DNA from: Clostridium hydrogeniformans DSM 21757
GTDB taxonomy: Bacteria > Bacillota > Clostridia > Clostridiales > Clostridiaceae
DNA length: 64,000 nt
Direction of reading: 5' to 3'
NCBI RefSeq assembly: GCF_000686705.1
Contig: NZ_JMLJ01000008.1
Coordinates: 124,001 to 188,000 of the forward strand
Each line of letters opens with the position of its first letter. The first letter of the stretch is position 1. Of this stretch, positions 45,575 to 54,318 are shown piece after piece. The notes below the pieces were generated by a model. That model saw only the letters and a list, made by a program, of their open reading frames with translations. It made no database searches and was not told where the DNA came from. The translations under genes and the position numbers were made by a program.

Positions 45575-45714
45575 ATAAACACCTCATTTGTAATTGTCTA
45601 CAAAGTAAGCAGAATTTATACAAAATAAGATAGTCTTATGAAATTTTCTTTATAAGAGAATTTCTAAAGGTTAATAATTAAAGTTTCAAATATAGTAATA
45701 TCTATAGAAAGAGG

Positions 45715-46602
45715 TTAATTTTCAATAACCTCTATAAATTTTTCAGCAGCTGAGGACATAGAGATTCCTTTTTTAGTTGCAACTCCTATAACTCTTTTAG
45801 GAATAGGATCTTTAAGTTTAATCTCATATAATTCCTTAGATTCTAATTCATTATTAATATAGTCCTTTACTACGCAAGCAGCTCCTAAGCCTATTTTAGA
45901 AAATTCAACCAGAAGTTCTACAGTACTTAATTCTATTTCAGGGGATGGTATTACCCCTTGAGTAGAGAAATATGCATCTATGCGGTGCCTAGAGTTACCA
46001 CCTTTTTCTAAGAGAAGAATAGGGCAACTAGAAACTAGTTCAGGTAAAGAAATGGATTTACTAGCTAAATTTTTATATTTTTCATTAACCACGAAACAAT
46101 CCTGTAGATCTATTGTTTTTATAATATTAAGGGGCTTGTTTTTATTAATATCCATATTTAATATACCTATATCTATTTCACCCCATTCTAATAATTCAAG
46201 GATTTTATAGGAAGATTCATTGGTAATATTAATCCTTATATTAGGATAAAGCCTATTATATATTTTTAAGTAATTAATAAGAAAATACTTACATGCTGCA
46301 TCACAAGCAGCTATTCTCACCTCACCAAAGGTAAGATTTTTAAGTTCCTTAAATTTTCTCTCTCCATTTTGAATAATTCCATATCCTTTTTCTATGTATT
46401 CAAATAACACCTTGCCTTCTAGGGTAAGGGAAACACCTCGAGGAGTTCTATAAAATAACTGTCCTCCTAATTTTTCCTCTAATGATTTTATAGAGTGGCT
46501 AACAGCTGGTTGGGAAGTGAAAAGCTCCTTAGAGGCTTTAGAAACACTTCCGAGTTTTGCAGTAATATAAAAAGTCCTGTAAAGTTCAAGATTAATATAC
46601 AT
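45715..46602 (-). CDS. LysR family transcriptional regulator
   Basis: A 295-residue LTTR. The N-terminal winged helix-turn-helix spans about residues 1-60 with SVSKASKELFTSQPAVSHSI as the recognition region (shown here as KASKELFTSQPAVSHS), followed by the LysR_substrate effector domain. The effector is unknown. The nearest AGGAGG is 16 bases before the ATG, an unusually long spacing, so the start is less certain than the gene. It is divergent from the LOG-family gene at 46717 across 114 bases, which is the classical LTTR target arrangement. Confidence 0.9.
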   Translation of the reverse strand: MYINLELYRTFYITAKLGSVSKASKELFTSQPAVSHSIKSLEEKLGGQLFYRTPRGVSLTLEGKVLFEYIEKGYGIIQNGERKFKELKNLTFGEVRIAACDAACKYFLINYLKIYNRLYPNIRINITNESSYKILELLEWGEIDIGILNMDINKNKPLNIIKTIDLQDCFVVNEKYKNLASKSISLPELVSSCPILLLEKGGNSRHRIDAYFSTQGVIPSPEIELSTVELLVEFSKIGLGAACVVKDYINNELESKELYEIKLKDPIPKRVIGVATKKGISMSSAAEKFIEVIEN

Positions 46603-46716
46603 ATAAAATTTTAGTATACCTCCTATATTAGATATTAATTTTACTTATATCATTATGTTAATTATAATTATTTCAGGACAGGGAATCAACAGATGAAAGC
46701 ATAGGAGGGATATTTA

Positions 46717-47295
46717 ATGAAAAGAATATGCGTTTATTCAGGATCTAATTTAGGTGGACGTGAGGAATATAAAAAAATAGCTAAATTACTTGGAAGGGAA
46801 ATGGCTAAGAATAATATTGAACTAGTTTATGGTGGATCTAGAATAGGGCTTATGGGAGAGGTAGCAAATGAAGTTCTAAGTAATAATGGAAAAGTAATAG
46901 GGGTTATGCCTAAAGGTTTATTTTCAGGAGAAATGGTTCATAAGAATCTAACTAAGCTTATTGAAGTTAAAGATATGCATGAGAGGAAAAAAACTATGGC
47001 TGAACTTTCAGATGGATTTATAGCTCTCCCAGGAGGACTGGGAACCTTTGAGGAATTATTTGAGGTACTTAGCTGGGCACAACTTGGAATCCATGAAAAA
47101 CCAATAGGCGTACTAAACATAGAAGGTTTCTTTAATGACTTTATAAATATACTTAAGACAGCATGTAGTGAAGGCTTTATGAAGGAATCAAATATGAAAC
47201 TTCTATTATCAGCTAATGAACCATTAATATTAATAGAAAAAATGAAAAACTATGTTCCACCAGTAATGGAGAAGAAATGGAATCAGTTAGGTTAG
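46717..47295 (+). CDS. LOG family (TIGR00730) nucleotide phosphoribohydrolase
   Basis: Rossmann-like protein of 192 residues of the lysine-decarboxylase-like/LOG family. The signature PGGLGTFEELFEVLSWAQLG near residue 106 (P-GG-GT-x-E-E) and the N-terminal VYSGSNLGG and LVYGGSRIGLMG are diagnostic. Characterised members release the base from cytokinin or AMP-type nucleoside monophosphates. AGGAGGG precedes the ATG. It is possibly controlled by the divergent LysR protein. Confidence 0.88.
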   Translation: MKRICVYSGSNLGGREEYKKIAKLLGREMAKNNIELVYGGSRIGLMGEVANEVLSNNGKVIGVMPKGLFSGEMVHKNLTKLIEVKDMHERKKTMAELSDGFIALPGGLGTFEELFEVLSWAQLGIHEKPIGVLNIEGFFNDFINILKTACSEGFMKESNMKLLLSANEPLILIEKMKNYVPPVMEKKWNQLG

Positions 47296-47576
47296 AATAA
47301 CTTATTTCTAAAGTAATTTATAAGTTTTAATTATTTATCTATTAAAATGGTGTTGATAATGTGATATTTTATTTAAAAGTAAATGAGTTTATTGCTTCAA
47401 TGACTAAACTTAGAGGTGCCTAAAAATATTCTAATATATCTAGAAGTGATATTAAGATTGTATCCTATGGATAGTGAAGACATAAAATTATATAAAAATT
47501 TCCCTGGAAATAAAAGGAATATCATTTTGGGTAATAGTAGCTTAAAAATATAAATTTATATTGAATTATAATATAG
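47296..47576. other. Intergenic region, no recognised element
   Basis: About 280 bases between the LOG gene and the tRNA terminator. It contains only short frames without convincing coding character and no stable hairpin that I can see. Confidence 0.4.
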
Positions 47577-47626
47577 AAAAGTCACCTTAACTAGAAAATA
47601 ATATTTTCATGATTAAGGTGACTTTT
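47577..47626. terminator. Terminator of tRNA-Leu (bidirectional form)
   Basis: Perfect 14-bp stem AAAAGTCACCTTAA (47577-47590) / TTAAGGTGACTTTT (47613-47626) eight bases past the CCA end of the reverse-strand tRNA. Confidence 0.82.
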
Positions 47627-47634
47627 TGATATTT

Positions 47635-47716
47635 TGGTGCCGATGGTGGGATTCGAACCCACATGGTTTCCCGTTCGATTTTGAGTCGAATGCGTCTGCC
47701 GTTCCGCCACATCGGC
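47635..47716 (-). tRNA. tRNA-Leu (anticodon CAA)
   Basis: The reverse strand folds into a full cloverleaf with an encoded CCA. Acceptor GCCGATG / CATCGGC, D arm with GCGGAACGGCAGACGC, anticodon stem-loop TTCGA-CTCAAAA-TCGAA giving anticodon CAA, a long type II variable arm (about CGGGAAACCATG) as expected for Leu, and T arm GTGGGTTCGAATCCCAC. It decodes UUG. A terminator follows. Confidence 0.97.
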
Positions 47717-47811
47717 TTGGTTACTTGTTAATAATATCATAGATTTTTTAAAGTTTCAATAGTGTTTATGGATAAATTATGGAGTATAGGGATATATAGA
47801 ACATTGTACTT

Positions 47812-47840
47812 AAAAGCTAAGAATATAACTCGTAGCTTTT
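47812..47840 (-). terminator. Possible terminator of the MBL gene
   Basis: AAAAGCTA (47812-47819) / TAGCTTTT (47833-47840), eight base pairs with a 13-base loop, then AAG on the reverse strand. Weak. Confidence 0.35.
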
Positions 47841-47893
47841 AAATGCTTTATCATAGAATTATATTTTAAGTAAAAGCTTTATCTTTTAAAAGT

Positions 47894-48706
47894 TTATTTA
47901 GAGTTTAGAGGAATTTCATCTAAGTCATCTGGAACAAATATATTACCAGAGAAAAATTCTTTTCCTTCTTTAGAATATAGATGCTTTCTATTTAAAATAT
48001 TTTTATCTTCTGTATGATATAGAATTATATTTTTAGCTTTTAGTATTTCACCATTTACACAGGCATCCTTAACCGTTGCATGGTGTTTTTCATAAGGCTT
48101 AAAGGTATCTCTTTCACTATATAGGCAGAAGGCCTCATGAAGAATATAGTCTTTATTATAACAATATTCATAAACATCATCTCTATAGGGTTCATCCCCT
48201 AAAAAGGTTAAGGTCATACCAGCCTCATCTTTTAAAGTGAATCCATATTGGAGTTCTTTCTTGCTGTTTATATCAAAGAAGGTGACTTTGCTATCTAATA
48301 TACATAGGGAATCCCCATGCTCTATATAATGAAATAATATCCTTTTATCTAAAACACTATTAAATTTGTTCTGAAGTATTAAGGAGCATATAGTTCTTAT
48401 GGTTTCCCCCACAGATTTATGACAATATATATTTAAGTTTCCCTCATAGTTTCCTCTTAAAACTCCTTGAGCTACACTACGTATTATCCAAGTTATACCG
48501 TTAATATGATCATTATGACAATGGGATATAAAAAGATTATGTATGTTGTTAATGCTTATATTTAATTTTTCAAGGTTAGAAAGTATTCCATTCCCTCCAC
48601 CAGTATCTACAAGAAAGTGTTCTTCATTATGTGATAGAGTAAAGCAGGTGTTATAACATTTAGTAACCATCGCATTACCAGTACCTAATATATGTATCTT
48701 GTCCAT
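47894..48706 (-). CDS. MBL-fold metallohydrolase (ribonuclease Z-like)
   Basis: A 270-residue metallo-beta-lactamase-fold protein. The metal motif FISHCHNDHINGI (H-x-H-x-DH) is near residues 59-71, the N-terminal ILGTGNAMVTKCYNT and LVDTGGGN strands precede it, and later ligands are likely in FLGDEPY, EAFCLY and YHTED. It resembles the RNase Z/arylsulfatase branch, but the tRNA-binding arm is not obvious, so the substrate is open. GGAGG precedes the ATG. It is leftward and alone. Confidence 0.82.
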   Translation of the reverse strand: MDKIHILGTGNAMVTKCYNTCFTLSHNEEHFLVDTGGGNGILSNLEKLNISINNIHNLFISHCHNDHINGITWIIRSVAQGVLRGNYEGNLNIYCHKSVGETIRTICSLILQNKFNSVLDKRILFHYIEHGDSLCILDSKVTFFDINSKKELQYGFTLKDEAGMTLTFLGDEPYRDDVYEYCYNKDYILHEAFCLYSERDTFKPYEKHHATVKDACVNGEILKAKNIILYHTEDKNILNRKHLYSKEGKEFFSGNIFVPDDLDEIPLNSK

Positions 48707-48964
48707 AATTAAACCTCCAAAAGTTATATTTAAGAGTTTTTATAGGTATATAAAAACAATTGGGTAGTATCATGAAATTTAACTTGAATTAGAAATTATT
48801 TATTATAAAGGGTAATTTATCATATTCTAAATTATATTTTACAATGAAATTTAAGTAAAGTAGAATAGTTATATTTTAGATTAATAAAAAAACTGAAAAT
48901 TAAGGTTTTACAAGATAAATAAGGTATAATATGAAAAGAAATCATGAAAAATCATAAAAAACTA

Positions 48965-48993
48965 TTGTGGCCATTAGATAAATTTGCTACAAT
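48965..48993 (+). promoter_or_regulatory. Promoter of the NifU-like/GGGtGRT operon
   Basis: TTGTGG (48965-48970), 17 bases, TACAAT (48988-48993). Start near 49000, which is where the first arm of the leader stem begins. Confidence 0.6.
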
Positions 48994-48999
48994 AAATAT

Positions 49000-49150
49000 T
49001 GTTAGGCTGTATTTTGACCATGTGGGACGAAATATATCCCTATTTATTTTAATAAATTAGTTAAAAAATTAATTATATATATAAAAAATAAAAGGGTAGC
49101 CTACAAAGGTATTTGGTAATAAGCCATATTAGTTGTATAGGGAGGAGAAT
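49000..49150 (+). ncRNA. Candidate structured leader RNA
   Basis: The predicted transcript begins with TTAGGCT (about 49002-49008), which pairs with AGCCTA about 90 bases downstream (49098-49103). Between them are GGGA/TCCC (GGGACGAAATATATCCC) and an A/T-rich stem built from TTTATTTT..AAAAATAAA. A stem closed by the very 5' end of the RNA is typical of riboswitch aptamers. No known class was recognised. The ribosome binding site of the NifU-like gene follows at about 49141. Confidence 0.45.
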
Positions 49151-49155
49151 AAAAC

Positions 49156-49848
49156 ATGATTTACAGTACTGAAGTTTCAAACATGTGCTCTATTGCAAAG
49201 GGACCAAATCATGGATCAGCACCAATTCCTCAAGAAGGAAAATGGGTACAAGCTAAGGAAGTAAAGGATATATCAGGATTAACTCACGGAGTAGGCTGGT
49301 GTGCACCTCAACAAGGAGCTTGTAAATTAACTTTAAATGTAAAGGACGGAGTAATACAAGAGGCCTTAGTAGAAACTATAGGTTGTTCAGGTATGACTCA
49401 TTCAGCTGCAATGGCATCTGAAATATTACCAGGAAAGACAATATTAGAAGCTTTAAACACAGACTTAGTTTGTGATGCTATAAATACAGCTATGAGAGAA
49501 CTATTCCTGCAAATAGTTTATGGAAGAACTCAAACTGCATTCTCAGAAGGTGGACTACCTATAGGAGCAGGATTAGAGGACTTAGGAAAGGGTCTAAGAA
49601 GCCAAGTTGGTACAATGTACGGAACTTTAGCTAAGGGACCTAGATACTTAGAAATGGCTGAGGGTTATGTAACAAAGGTAGCTTTAGATGAGGAAGATCA
49701 AATAATAGGATATAAGTTTGTTCACCTTGGAAAGATGATGGAATTCGTAGGTAAGGGAATGGAAGCTAATGAAGCTTTAGAAAAGGCTACAGGACAATAC
49801 GGAAGATTTGATGAAGCTGTAAAGGTTGTAGACCCAAGACATGAATAA
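49156..49848 (+). CDS. NifU-like iron-sulfur scaffold-type protein
   Basis: A 230-residue protein with a NifU/IscU-like half. Conserved cysteines occur in GWCAPQQGACKLTLNVKDG near residue 48 and ETIGCSGMTHSAAMASEIL near 76, with DLVCDAINTAMRELFLQ near 101. The C-terminal half (TMYGTLAKGPRYLEM...YKFVHLGKMMEFVGKG) is specific to the variant found beside GGGtGRT proteins. The role in cluster assembly is inferred only from the domain. GGGAGGAG precedes the ATG, and the gene has a structured leader. Confidence 0.82.
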   Translation: MIYSTEVSNMCSIAKGPNHGSAPIPQEGKWVQAKEVKDISGLTHGVGWCAPQQGACKLTLNVKDGVIQEALVETIGCSGMTHSAAMASEILPGKTILEALNTDLVCDAINTAMRELFLQIVYGRTQTAFSEGGLPIGAGLEDLGKGLRSQVGTMYGTLAKGPRYLEMAEGYVTKVALDEEDQIIGYKFVHLGKMMEFVGKGMEANEALEKATGQYGRFDEAVKVVDPRHE

Positions 49849-49871
49849 TTATTTGTAAGGAGGAATCTAAC

Positions 49872-50870
49872 ATGGCACTATTTGAAAGTTATGAAAGAAG
49901 AATAAATCAAATTACACCTGTCTTAGAAAAGTATGGAATAGCTTCTTTAGAAGAGGCTAGAGCTTTATGTGAAGAAAAGGGTATAGATGTTTATAATATA
50001 GTAAAAAGTACACAAACAATAGCATTTGAAAATGCTTGTTGGGCATATATTTTAGGAGCTGCTATAGCACTTAAAAAAGGATGTACAAAAGCTGCAGAAG
50101 CTGCAGAGGTTTTAGGAGAAGGACTTCAAGCTTTCTGTATACCAGGATCTGTTGCAGATGATAGAAAGGTTGGTCTTGGACACGGAAACCTAGGAGCTAT
50201 GCTTTTAAGAGAAGAAACTAAATGTTTTGCTTTCCTTGCTGGACACGAATCTTTCGCAGCAGCAGAAGGAGCTATAAAAATAGCAGAAAAAGCTAACAAG
50301 GTTAGAAAAGAACCATTAAGAGTAATATTAAATGGTCTTGGAAAAGATGCAGCTCAAATAATATCAAGAATCAATGGATTTACTTATGTTCAAACTAAGT
50401 TTGATTACTATACAGGAAACCTTGAAATAGTAAGAGAAGTTCCATATTCTAAAGGACCAAGAGCAAAGGTTAAATGCTATGGAGCAGATGATGTTAGAGA
50501 AGGTGTTGCTATAATGCATCATGAGGGAGTTGATGTTTCTATAACAGGAAACTCTACAAACCCAACAAGATTCCAACATCCAGTTGCAGGTACTTATAAG
50601 AAGGAATGTATAGAAGCAGGTAAGAAATACTTCTCAGTGGCATCAGGTGGTGGTACTGGAAGAACTCTTCACCCAGACAACATGGCAGCAGGTCCAGCTT
50701 CTTATGGTATGACAGATACTATGGGAAGAATGCACTCTGATGCACAGTTTGCAGGATCATCCTCAGTTCCAGCTCACGTTGAGATGATGGGACTTATAGG
50801 AATGGGTAATAACCCAATGGTTGGGGCAACTGTTGCTGTAGCTGTTGCTATAGAAGAAGCTTCAAAGTAA
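49872..50870 (+). CDS. GGGtGRT protein
   Basis: A 332-residue protein of the family named for its GGGTGRT motif, seen here as SGGGTGRTLHPD near residue 257. Other conserved blocks are GHGNLGAMLL near 98, NGLGKDAAQII near 156, and FAGSSSVPAHVEMMGLIGMG near the end. The function is unknown; the family is almost always paired with the NifU-like protein, as here, with 23 bases between them and AAGGAGG before the ATG. Very codon-regular sequence suggests good expression. Confidence 0.9.
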   Translation: MALFESYERRINQITPVLEKYGIASLEEARALCEEKGIDVYNIVKSTQTIAFENACWAYILGAAIALKKGCTKAAEAAEVLGEGLQAFCIPGSVADDRKVGLGHGNLGAMLLREETKCFAFLAGHESFAAAEGAIKIAEKANKVRKEPLRVILNGLGKDAAQIISRINGFTYVQTKFDYYTGNLEIVREVPYSKGPRAKVKCYGADDVREGVAIMHHEGVDVSITGNSTNPTRFQHPVAGTYKKECIEAGKKYFSVASGGGTGRTLHPDNMAAGPASYGMTDTMGRMHSDAQFAGSSSVPAHVEMMGLIGMGNNPMVGATVAVAVAIEEASK

Positions 50871-50892
50871 TAAAAATTAAAATACACGTTTT

Positions 50893-50940
50893 ACACACAC
50901 ATTATTTACTATTAATTTAGTTAAATGTGTGTGTTTTTTA
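50893..50940 (+). terminator. Intrinsic terminator
   Basis: Stem ACACACACATT (50893-50903) / AATGTGTGTGT (50924-50934), then TTTTT. It ends the NifU-like/GGGtGRT operon. Confidence 0.87.
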
Positions 50941-50971
50941 TGTTCTTTTATAGGGGATGAATGCTTAGAAA

Positions 50972-51255
50972 ATGAAAATACTAAATACTAATGACAAGAT
51001 GTTTAGTGAAGGATTTGAGGAATCTTTAGAGAGTTTTAGGGTTAGAAATTTAAGATCTGAAACAATTAAACATTATGAAGAACCTTGTAAAAGCATAATT
51101 AAGTTTTTAGACAAAGATACCTCAATTAAAGATATTAATAAAAGTACAGTAAATGACTTTATAGCTTATTGCAAAAAAATCTAGATGTTGGAGAAATGAC
51201 AGTTTACACGTATACAAGAGATTTGAAAACTATATTATATTATTTTAAAATTACT
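50972..51255 (+). pseudogene. Tyrosine recombinase (integrase) N-terminal remnant, frameshifted
   Basis: The first 70 codons (to the stop at 51182-51184) encode the SAM-like core-binding domain of phage integrases: FEESLESFRVRNLRSETIKHY and KDINKSTVNDFIAYCKK. At an A-run near 51172-51178 the homology moves to the next frame and continues as NLDVGEMTVYTYTRDLKTILYYF before fading. The catalytic domain with the R-H-R-Y residues is absent. It is a dead fragment, and it marks the left side of an accessory stretch. Confidence 0.8.
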
Positions 51256-51395
51256 TTCCTCTTCTTTTTTCTTATGCTCTAAGTAGAGTTAATTTTGACC
51301 CACAGATAAAAATATGAATTAGTATAAAATATTGTAATATATATGTAAATATGGTATTGTATGTGGTGTGAAATGTTATATGAGGGGTTTGTTAT

Positions 51396-51890
51396 ATGTT
51401 TTGTTGGATATTAACTGGAGTAGGGATTTTATTTATAATATTTGTTATGGTAGGTTGGATTGTAGTAAAAAATCAAGAGAAAAAAAGATATGGAAATGTT
51501 GGGATATACTCAGTGACATATGCTGGAGGATGGAATAGATTATCTGAGGGAGTTTCTATGAAGTTCGTAGTATATGATAATAAAGTATTAATAGAAACCA
51601 ATAACTCTATATATAAATTAGAAATAAATTACAATAGGTTGAAAGATATATACTTTAAGTCAGAAAAGGAAATTAAAGAAGATATAACATTATCAAGAAT
51701 TGTCATGCTAGAACTTTTTGATTGGGGTGTAAAAAAGAAAAAAGAGTATATAAGAAACTTTCTAATAGTTGAATATTTAGATGCAGACGATAAAGAATGC
51801 ATAATTATATTTGCACCAATTTTTCCTTTGCTTAATAAAAAATTATTGACTGATTTACATTCTAAGTTAGATAAATTTAAAGTTTACTAG
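51396..51890 (+). CDS. Single-span membrane protein of unknown function
   Basis: Not recognised. A 164-residue protein with one N-terminal hydrophobic helix (WILTGVGILFIIFVMVGWIVV) followed by a soluble domain with alternating strands (MKFVVYDNKVLIETN, FLIVEYLDADDKECIIIFAP). This could be a PH-like or similar small beta fold facing the cytoplasm. GAGGGG lies upstream of the ATG. Surrounding sequences are decayed, so it is part of an accessory region. Confidence 0.68.
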   Translation: MFCWILTGVGILFIIFVMVGWIVVKNQEKKRYGNVGIYSVTYAGGWNRLSEGVSMKFVVYDNKVLIETNNSIYKLEINYNRLKDIYFKSEKEIKEDITLSRIVMLELFDWGVKKKKEYIRNFLIVEYLDADDKECIIIFAPIFPLLNKKLLTDLHSKLDKFKVY

Positions 51891-51897
51891 AGATTTG

Positions 51898-52104
51898 TCT
51901 TATTTCAAAAGATGCGCTAGATTGTATGAAAAGCCTATAATAGAAATAACTTATGATGAAGGACAAGTTTTTTAAAATAGTATTTTCTGTAGTTGATGCA
52001 AGGAAAATATTGGAATGATAGAATGTTTTGATGAAGTAACTAAACTACCATGCCCTAAGTGTGGTAATGAATCTATACAATATTTGGAGTGCTTGTTAGA
52101 TTAG
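51898..52104 (+). pseudogene. Decayed gene with frameshifts
   Basis: Three short coding-like pieces follow each other in different frames: YFKRCARLYEKPIIEITYDE (from 51901), KIVFSVVDARKILE after a T-run near 51969, and MIECFDEVTKLPCPKCGNES (from 52015) ending at 52104. The last contains a CPKCGN zinc-ribbon half. The pieces read as one interrupted gene. No start with a ribosome binding site is present. Confidence 0.5.
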
Positions 52105-52156
52105 TAATTACGTAAGTAAAATATTATAAGAATAAAGTTATTAAGGAGGCAAAGGA

Positions 52157-52654
52157 TTGAGTAAGAAAAAGTATATTTTATTTATTTTATGTATTGTTTT
52201 AATTGTTTTCAGTGTAGTTTTTAACAAAGCAAAAATAAAAAATGAACCAGATGCTTTTATTGAATTGCTTTCAAACCAGCCTAATGACGGTATGGCTTAT
52301 TGTTATGTTGTAAGCAGTGACAAGTATATACTAAAAAAAGATATCCCAGAACTGATGAAAATATTATCTTTAAATGAGTGGAAAAGAACAGACAAAGAAG
52401 CAAATGAAAAAACATCAAAGAATATTATTATAAATTTCAATGAATTTCCTAAAGGTAAAAATGAAGCAAATTTTGATTATAATATGGGGACGATAGTAAT
52501 AGCTCAAATTGCTATTAATAAAGAAAGTAAGGTTGCATTTGATGGTTATGGTAATAAAGAAAATAGTTATTTTGTAGATAGCAATATGATAGATGCACTC
52601 CAAACTTTTATTGATGAAAAGTCTCTAAGTTATGATATGTTAACTAAGAAGTAA
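52157..52654 (+). CDS. Membrane-anchored or secreted protein of unknown function
   Basis: Not recognised. A 165-residue protein with an N-terminal signal anchor (KKKYILFILCIVLIVFSVVF), then a soluble domain with one cysteine-containing MAYCYVVSSDKYIL strand. It lacks a clear lipobox. The start is TTG at 52157, with GGAGG about nine bases upstream; no ATG fits. It is followed by the first copy of a duplicated hairpin unit. Confidence 0.65.
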   Translation: MSKKKYILFILCIVLIVFSVVFNKAKIKNEPDAFIELLSNQPNDGMAYCYVVSSDKYILKKDIPELMKILSLNEWKRTDKEANEKTSKNIIINFNEFPKGKNEANFDYNMGTIVIAQIAINKESKVAFDGYGNKENSYFVDSNMIDALQTFIDEKSLSYDMLTKK

Positions 52655-52680
52655 TTAATGAATTTGATATAAAACATGAA

Positions 52681-52756
52681 ATAACAATAAAGTTTAGTTT
52701 AGGCTGAGCATCAATGAGGGGGATTCCGTTCATTTGTTACTCAGCCTTTTTATTTT
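52681..52756 (+). repeat. Duplicated terminator/hairpin unit, copy 1
   Basis: Begins ATAACAATAAAGTTT, then a stem AGGCTGAG (52701-52708) / CTCAGCCT (52740-52747) with an inner ATGA/TCAT pair and a T tract. The same layout recurs at 54319-54395. It should work as the terminator of the gene at 52157. Confidence 0.7.
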
Positions 52757-53038
52757 TTGCTATGATTAGTAATTTTTAGGATTTTGAATAAATGGAAAAA
52801 CTTACTGTTAAATGGTATAATTGTACAATGATATTGGATATAGAGCTAAATAGTGGTCATAAAATAATGTTTAATTATCTATTATTCACTACTTCTAACT
52901 ATAAATTAAAATCATACATATTTTGTTATTGGATATATCCATTCGAAATTATATTATTAGAGTATGTAATTGAGGATATTAGAACAAAGCTAAGAGAAGA
53001 TTTGATAATTATTATGATAAATTCATGGAGGATAAGGG

Positions 53039-54175
53039 ATGTTTAGTGATTTTGATTTAATATTAACTAACGGTTATCTTGTAGATGGTATAGGAGGAGA
53101 GCCAGTAAAAAATGCATGTGTTACTATTAAGGATGGGAAAATAGCATCAATTATTAAAAATAAAGAAATCCAAATAAAAGATATAGAATGTGAAGTGATT
53201 GATTTGGAGGGTAAAACAGTATTACCAGGATTTATAAATACTCATGTTCATATTAATTTTGCTGAACCTAGGTATATTAGAAAATGGCTTTATTCAGGGG
53301 TTACAACTGTAAGAGATATGGGGATATTAGATACCTTAGAGATTTCAGATGTGATAGAAAAAAGAAAGACAATACTTAATACAAATGAATTCCCTAGGCT
53401 TATAATTGCTGGTAAGTTTATTACAGCATTAGGGGGATATGGAGGAAGTGGTCCAATAGGAATTTCTACTGAGGAAGAAGCGATAAAAAAAGTAGATGAA
53501 CTGTTGGATATGGGATGTGATCTTATAAAGACAGTTTTAGAAGATGGATATGATCCGAGCACTTTTGGACTTCCTAAATTGACTAAGAATTTATTAAAAG
53601 CTATATGCGATGAAGCACATAATAAAGGTGCTTGGGTTTCAGCACATGTATCGAAGGCAAAGAATTTAGAAATATTAGTTGATGCTGGAATTAATGAAGC
53701 AGCTCATAATGTGTGTGATAAAATATCTGATGAACTTATAGAAAAAATGGTTAAGAAAAATATTTACATGGTTCCCACTATGAATTTATATAAGGCATTT
53801 AGCGATAAGTATGCTGCACCATTTTATAATACTTGTATTGATAATCTTGTAAGGTTCAAACAGGCTGGGGGAAAAATTGCAATAGGAACTGATTTTATTG
53901 AAGAGGATTTACCTTGGTTTGAGTTAGGGATGCCATTATATGAATTACAATTATTAAAAGACGCAGGGTTAGATAACAATGAGATAATAATTGCTTTAAC
54001 TAAAAATGGTTCAGAGGTAATAGGTTTAAGTGATAGAATAGGGACTATAGAAAAAAATAAAATAGCAGATATAATTGTGGTTAATGGTAATCCTTTAATG
54101 AATTTAGAATGTTTAAAAAATATAAATCTTATTATTAAAAATGGAGAAATTGTAAAAAATGATTTAGTTTTTTAA
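53039..54175 (+). CDS. Amidohydrolase family metal-dependent hydrolase
   Basis: A 378-residue TIM-barrel hydrolase of the imidazolonepropionase/prolidase-like branch. The first metal pair is NTHVHINF near residue 68, the possible bridging lysine is in LIKTVLEDG near 162, later histidines are in VSAHVSKAK and EAAHNVC, and the final acid is in IAIGTDFIEE. The composite N/C-terminal beta-sandwich is complete (LTNGYLVDG...IIKNGEIV). The substrate is unknown; peptidic or cyclic amides are typical. GGAGG lies about ten bases before the ATG. Confidence 0.87.
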   Translation: MFSDFDLILTNGYLVDGIGGEPVKNACVTIKDGKIASIIKNKEIQIKDIECEVIDLEGKTVLPGFINTHVHINFAEPRYIRKWLYSGVTTVRDMGILDTLEISDVIEKRKTILNTNEFPRLIIAGKFITALGGYGGSGPIGISTEEEAIKKVDELLDMGCDLIKTVLEDGYDPSTFGLPKLTKNLLKAICDEAHNKGAWVSAHVSKAKNLEILVDAGINEAAHNVCDKISDELIEKMVKKNIYMVPTMNLYKAFSDKYAAPFYNTCIDNLVRFKQAGGKIAIGTDFIEEDLPWFELGMPLYELQLLKDAGLDNNEIIIALTKNGSEVIGLSDRIGTIEKNKIADIIVVNGNPLMNLECLKNINLIIKNGEIVKNDLVF

Positions 54176-54318
54176 ATGAAAAAGGAAATTAGTTATTATT
54201 ATAATAGAATTAGTTTTAAGAAGATATGGGGAGTGATTAGAGTTAGATACATAAGATGATTAATGATTTTCATTATAACAAGTATTGAATAACAAAAAGG
54301 TTATGATACATATGTGAG

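Noticed and set aside
47341-47421. Short forward frame after the LOG gene
   Set aside because: About 20 codons starting at a GTG without a ribosome binding site and ending quickly; nothing supports coding.
51172-51184. Programmed frameshift rather than a pseudogene in the integrase fragment
   Set aside because: The catalytic domain is missing after the shift, so a frameshift product would still be inactive.
47635-51255. tRNA-Leu as the attachment site for the integrase remnant
   Set aside because: The tRNA lies more than 3 kb away, with conserved operons between, and no repeat of the tRNA 3' end was seen near 51 kb.
52792-53046. Possible 84-residue forward gene just before the amidohydrolase
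   Set aside because: No ribosome binding site at a workable distance, a composition without a recognisable fold, and overlap with the well-supported start at 53039. The 255 bases are more likely leader or decayed DNA.
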